Shown here piece by piece: positions 22,308-24,339 of a stretch of DNA of 24,339 bases. Source of the stretch: Actinomycetota bacterium (GTDB taxonomy: Bacteria > Actinomycetota > Thermoleophilia > Gaiellales > Gaiellaceae); NCBI GenBank assembly GCA_013817555.1, contig JACDCN010000002.1, forward strand, positions 1 through 24,339, in the 5' to 3' direction. How positions within the stretch are numbered: the first letter of the stretch is position 1; every line of letters begins with the position of its first letter. The translations under genes and the position numbers were made by a program. The notes below the pieces were generated by a model. That model had not been told where the DNA came from and did no database searches. It saw nothing but the letters and a program-made list of their open reading frames with translations.

Positions 22308-23256
22308 GTCATCGCGACGCGACCCTCGGCACTCTCGTCGCGATTCGCAGCAAACGCGTCCAGACGCGAGCGAAATGCGTCGTCGGCACCGCGTACCAAG
22401 TGGAGGTAGGTGCGCTCGATCATCTCGAGCGAGGTTCCCATCACCCGCGCGAGCTCGAACGTCCCGACGCCTGCGGCGAGCGCGTTGCTGGCGAACGTGT
22501 GCCGCAGGACATAGGGAACGGGGGAGATGATCGAGCGCTCGAACTTCTTACAGCGGCAGCCGCGAGCAGCGCAGGCGTGATCGTGAACGCCGCTCAGGTG
22601 CCCGCACTTGCACACGGCGAGCCCTGCCGACTCGATGGCGGTATCCCATTCACGCGACCGCCAGTTACGGAGGTTCAGGTAGCCGCCACGCACGGCCGGG
22701 AACACAAGCGCAGAGTCGAGACGTGGGGGCAGGCTCTCGATCGCTTTGAGGGCCTTAGCGGTCAGCGGAACGCTTGCCGGCTTGCGGTCGCCTTGAGATA
22801 CGCCTTCGTCTCGCCGGCAACGTGCTCCCGCTCGACGTACATCACCCGGCCAGCACGGTCGACGTCGCGCCGCTCGAGCGCGAGCCACTCGCACGGCCGT
22901 AGACCCGTCTCCGCAGCGAAGTTCACGAGCGGGCCGTGAGCGGCGTCGCCTAGCTCGCCCACGACCCGCCCGAGCTCCTCCACCGTCAGCGGACGAATCT
23001 CTCGTGCCTTCGGCTGAGGGTTCTTGCCCGCTTTCTTCGCGGGGTTCTCGTCGATGAGCTCCCAGGCAACGGCCGCAGCGAGCGCCTGCCTCAGCGCCGA
23101 CGTTGCGGGGTAGCGCAGCCGCTCGGGAAGCGCAGCTCGCCATGCCGCGATTTCGAGCGCCTGCCGTTGGAGATCGGCGAGGGGAACGTCCCCGAACGCG
23201 TCGAGTGCGTGCGCCAGGGTGAGCAGGCGATCGGTCATCGAGGCCCATGTTTCGGA
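22304..23256 (-). pseudogene. Tyrosine recombinase/integrase, frameshifted and N-terminally truncated
   Basis: Two minus-strand frames together make one phage-type integrase. Frame one (about 23256-22771) has the core-binding domain (ALDAFGDVPLADLQRQALE) and box I arginine (ETGLRPCEW), ending ASRQAFR and a stop. Frame two (about 22780-22304) continues with SVPLTAKALKAIE, box II (YVLRHTFASNAL) and the nucleophile Tyr in ERTYLHL. A single missing base near 22770 would restore one frame (ASRQA-VPLT). Family-like residues run upstream of the ATG at 23238 (ETWAS) until an in-frame stop 16 codons above it, so the N-terminal arm-binding domain is lost. The first His of HxLR is Tyr. A Cys/His-rich stretch (22541-22612) interrupts the catalytic domain before box II. 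The protein is probably inactive. Confidence 0.8.
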
Positions 23257-23355
23257 ATTGGGGGAAAGGCAACTCTCGCCCTATGGACACCACCAGAACA
23301 CAGCCAAAGCAAGCTCCCGTCCGCTTGAAGGTCAGCCTCGCCAAGCGCCGGATGA

Positions 23356-23553
23356 ACGAGCGGCGGGTTCTTCTGGCCCACCACGGCGATCAAGTACACC
23401 GAGTGGGGCAATCCCAACGTTCGGGTGACGTCGAACATCGGCGGTCCGAACAGCGCAATCCTGTACCACATTCAGGCGCCCGGTGACCTGTTCCTCGAGC
23501 GCTCGAAGGCAAACTTCGGAATCTTCTGCGGCGTTCCGCCGCCTCCGTTCTAA
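23356..23553 (+). pseudogene. Orphan C-terminal coding fragment
   Basis: A plus-strand frame of 65 codons is open from just after a TGA (23353-23355) to TAA at 23551. It has no ATG start and no supported alternative one. Third positions are strongly G/C, and the translation has balanced composition (segments FFWPTTAIKYTEWG, SNIGGPNSAILYHI and FGIFCGVPPPPF), so it looks like real coding sequence that lost its 5' end. A good terminator hairpin follows 26 bp later, as expected after a true gene end. I do not recognise the family. Confidence 0.5.
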
Positions 23554-23579
23554 TAAAGAGCTCTTCTGTCGATAGCCTG

Positions 23580-23608
23580 CCTTGGGGGCTGCTTCGCGGC
23601 CCCCAAGG
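23580..23608 (+). terminator. Strong terminator-like hairpin
   Basis: CCTTGGGGGC (23580-23589) pairs perfectly with GCCCCCAAGG (23599-23608). The loop can extend the stem through T-G and GC pairs to a TTC turn. There is no T-tract on the plus strand. It follows the orphan coding fragment. Confidence 0.65.
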
Positions 23609-24142
23609 TCTGGGCGCTGGTGCCCTTTCTCCGGCGCCGAGGGCGGCTACCGGGGTCGTTGCGACTCCTTCCGAAGCGGCGCCCGCACGGGATCGGTGTC
23701 GCGGTGAGAGTGGGCGGCGCGACGAGCGGTGGCGATCCTCGTCGGCTCAGGGGTCTGCCAGCGATCGGGCGCTCGGTGTCAGGAGCGACACGCGAGACCG
23801 ATCCCGTTCGAGCGCTGCTGGCGAAAGAGTCGCGACGGCGCTAGAAAGCTGTCGCGATTCTTCCAACGACGGGCGCCGGGCATTGCAGCACCTAACGGGA
23901 GAAACGAAAGAGCCCCGCGAGGGGCGCGAGGCTCTCTCTGCTCATGGTGTTGCAGACTCGCTCCTACCCGGGCCGCGCTCACGTAAACGGATCGCATCAC
24001 AATTTAACGTAACTCAACGCCAACTCGCACCGGATTCGACCCGCGTAGCGGTGCGGAGAGAGGTTGTCCGAATCCCGGACGACCTCAGCGTTCATCGGGG
24101 TCTGCGATCGAGCGTCGTCGAGCGTCGCGACGCGCGAAGTAC
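23609..24142. other. 534-bp stretch without a supportable gene
   Basis: Open frames here are Arg-rich composition artefacts without motifs or ribosome binding sites. The stretch ends at the right tRNA-Gly half and is the right flank of the putative integrated element. The only structure noted is the hairpin at 23909-23935. Confidence 0.4.
23909..23935. terminator. Hairpin flanked by A-rich and CT-rich tails
   Basis: AGAGCC (23909-23914) pairs with GGCTCT (23930-23935). An inner CGCG/CGCG stem follows one mismatch, with a 5-nt loop. The flanks GAAACGAA and CTCTCTG resemble a bidirectional terminator. No gene ends next to it now. Confidence 0.45.
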
Positions 24143-24184
24143 CTTGGGAAGCCAGTGCTCTACCAACTGAGCTACGTCCGCGCG
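24143..24184. repeat. Right copy of the 42-bp direct repeat (tRNA-Gly 5' half)
   Basis: Identical to 21871-21912, but here the tRNA stops right after the anticodon loop; no 3' half follows. The outer flank (CCAGGATCTTAG, with TAAGAT on the minus strand at 24196-24191) matches the flank of the left copy and then diverges. It therefore carries the original tRNA 5' half with its own promoter region, or a copy of it. Confidence 0.7.
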
Positions 24185-24243
24185 CCCAGGATCTTAGTCG
24201 CGTAGCCAGAATCGCTCTCCACGGCTGGCGCGACCGTGATTCC

Positions 24244-24262
24244 GAGAGGCTTGCGGCCTCTC
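24244..24262. terminator. Hairpin near the window end
   Basis: GAGAGGC-ttgcg-GCCTCTC is a perfect 7-bp stem with a 5-nt loop. It has no T-tract and no assigned gene beside it. Confidence 0.35.
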
Positions 24263-24339
24263 TCGCGTGTTCAGAACCGTCGACTCCATGGGAGATGGAA
24301 TCGTTCCCTTAACCTCATCAAAAACACTCAAATGCAAAT

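Noticed and set aside
22304..23344. Reading the 346-codon minus-strand frame as one intact protein
   Set aside because: Only its last half is integrase-like. Its first half is Arg-rich noise, because the true N-terminal part is in the other frame (22762-23256).
23909..24262. Possible CRISPR or tandem-repeat array near the right end
   Set aside because: The hairpins at 23909 and 24244 differ in sequence and the tRNA half occurs once; there are no regularly spaced repeats anywhere in the window.

Overview
The window is about 24.3 kb of high-GC bacterial chromosome. Strong G/C third-position bias, a whiA-gap-pgk-tpiA run, actinobacterial-style integrase remnants and class I aldolase together suggest Actinomycetota, probably a deep-branching class such as Thermoleophilia. 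The placement is inference, not a search result.

Left part (1-7.3 kb): a partial SAM methyltransferase lies downstream of a broken peroxiredoxin (Bcp) remnant. Divergent to these are two overlapping small membrane-protein genes. A secreted clan GH-A-like glycoside hydrolase is divergent from uvrC. A flippase-like membrane protein (LPG_synthase_TM type) sits directly behind pruA (glutamate-semialdehyde dehydrogenase).

Central part (7.3-19.2 kb): ogt-whiA-gap-pgk follow one another with overlaps or short gaps. An S9 peptidase on the other strand separates them from tpiA-gpmI. Then come an ECF sigma factor, argS and glpX-fba (class I). Six enzymes of the central glycolytic/gluconeogenic trunk are therefore within 11 kb: aldolase, fructose-1,6-bisphosphatase, TIM, GAPDH, PGK and iPGM. 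The usual actinobacterial partners rapZ and yvcK, which normally lie between uvrC and whiA, are absent from that position.

Right part (19.2-24.3 kb) is accessory. It has a ferritin-like DUF892 gene flanked by two related small one-helix membrane proteins, an acidic small protein, a 13-codon leader-like ORF and a Cys-containing conserved hypothetical. It ends in a 2.3 kb decayed integrated element at tRNA-Gly(CCC). A 42-bp perfect direct repeat of the tRNA 5' half marks both ends of the element. Inside are a small ABM-like protein, a frameshifted and N-truncated tyrosine integrase with a Cys-rich insert, and an orphan C-terminal coding fragment.

A recurring signal is a TANNNT -10-like hexamer 6-9 nt upstream of start codons that have no Shine-Dalgarno. 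This suggests widespread leaderless transcription. In several divergent pairs the two -10 elements overlap.
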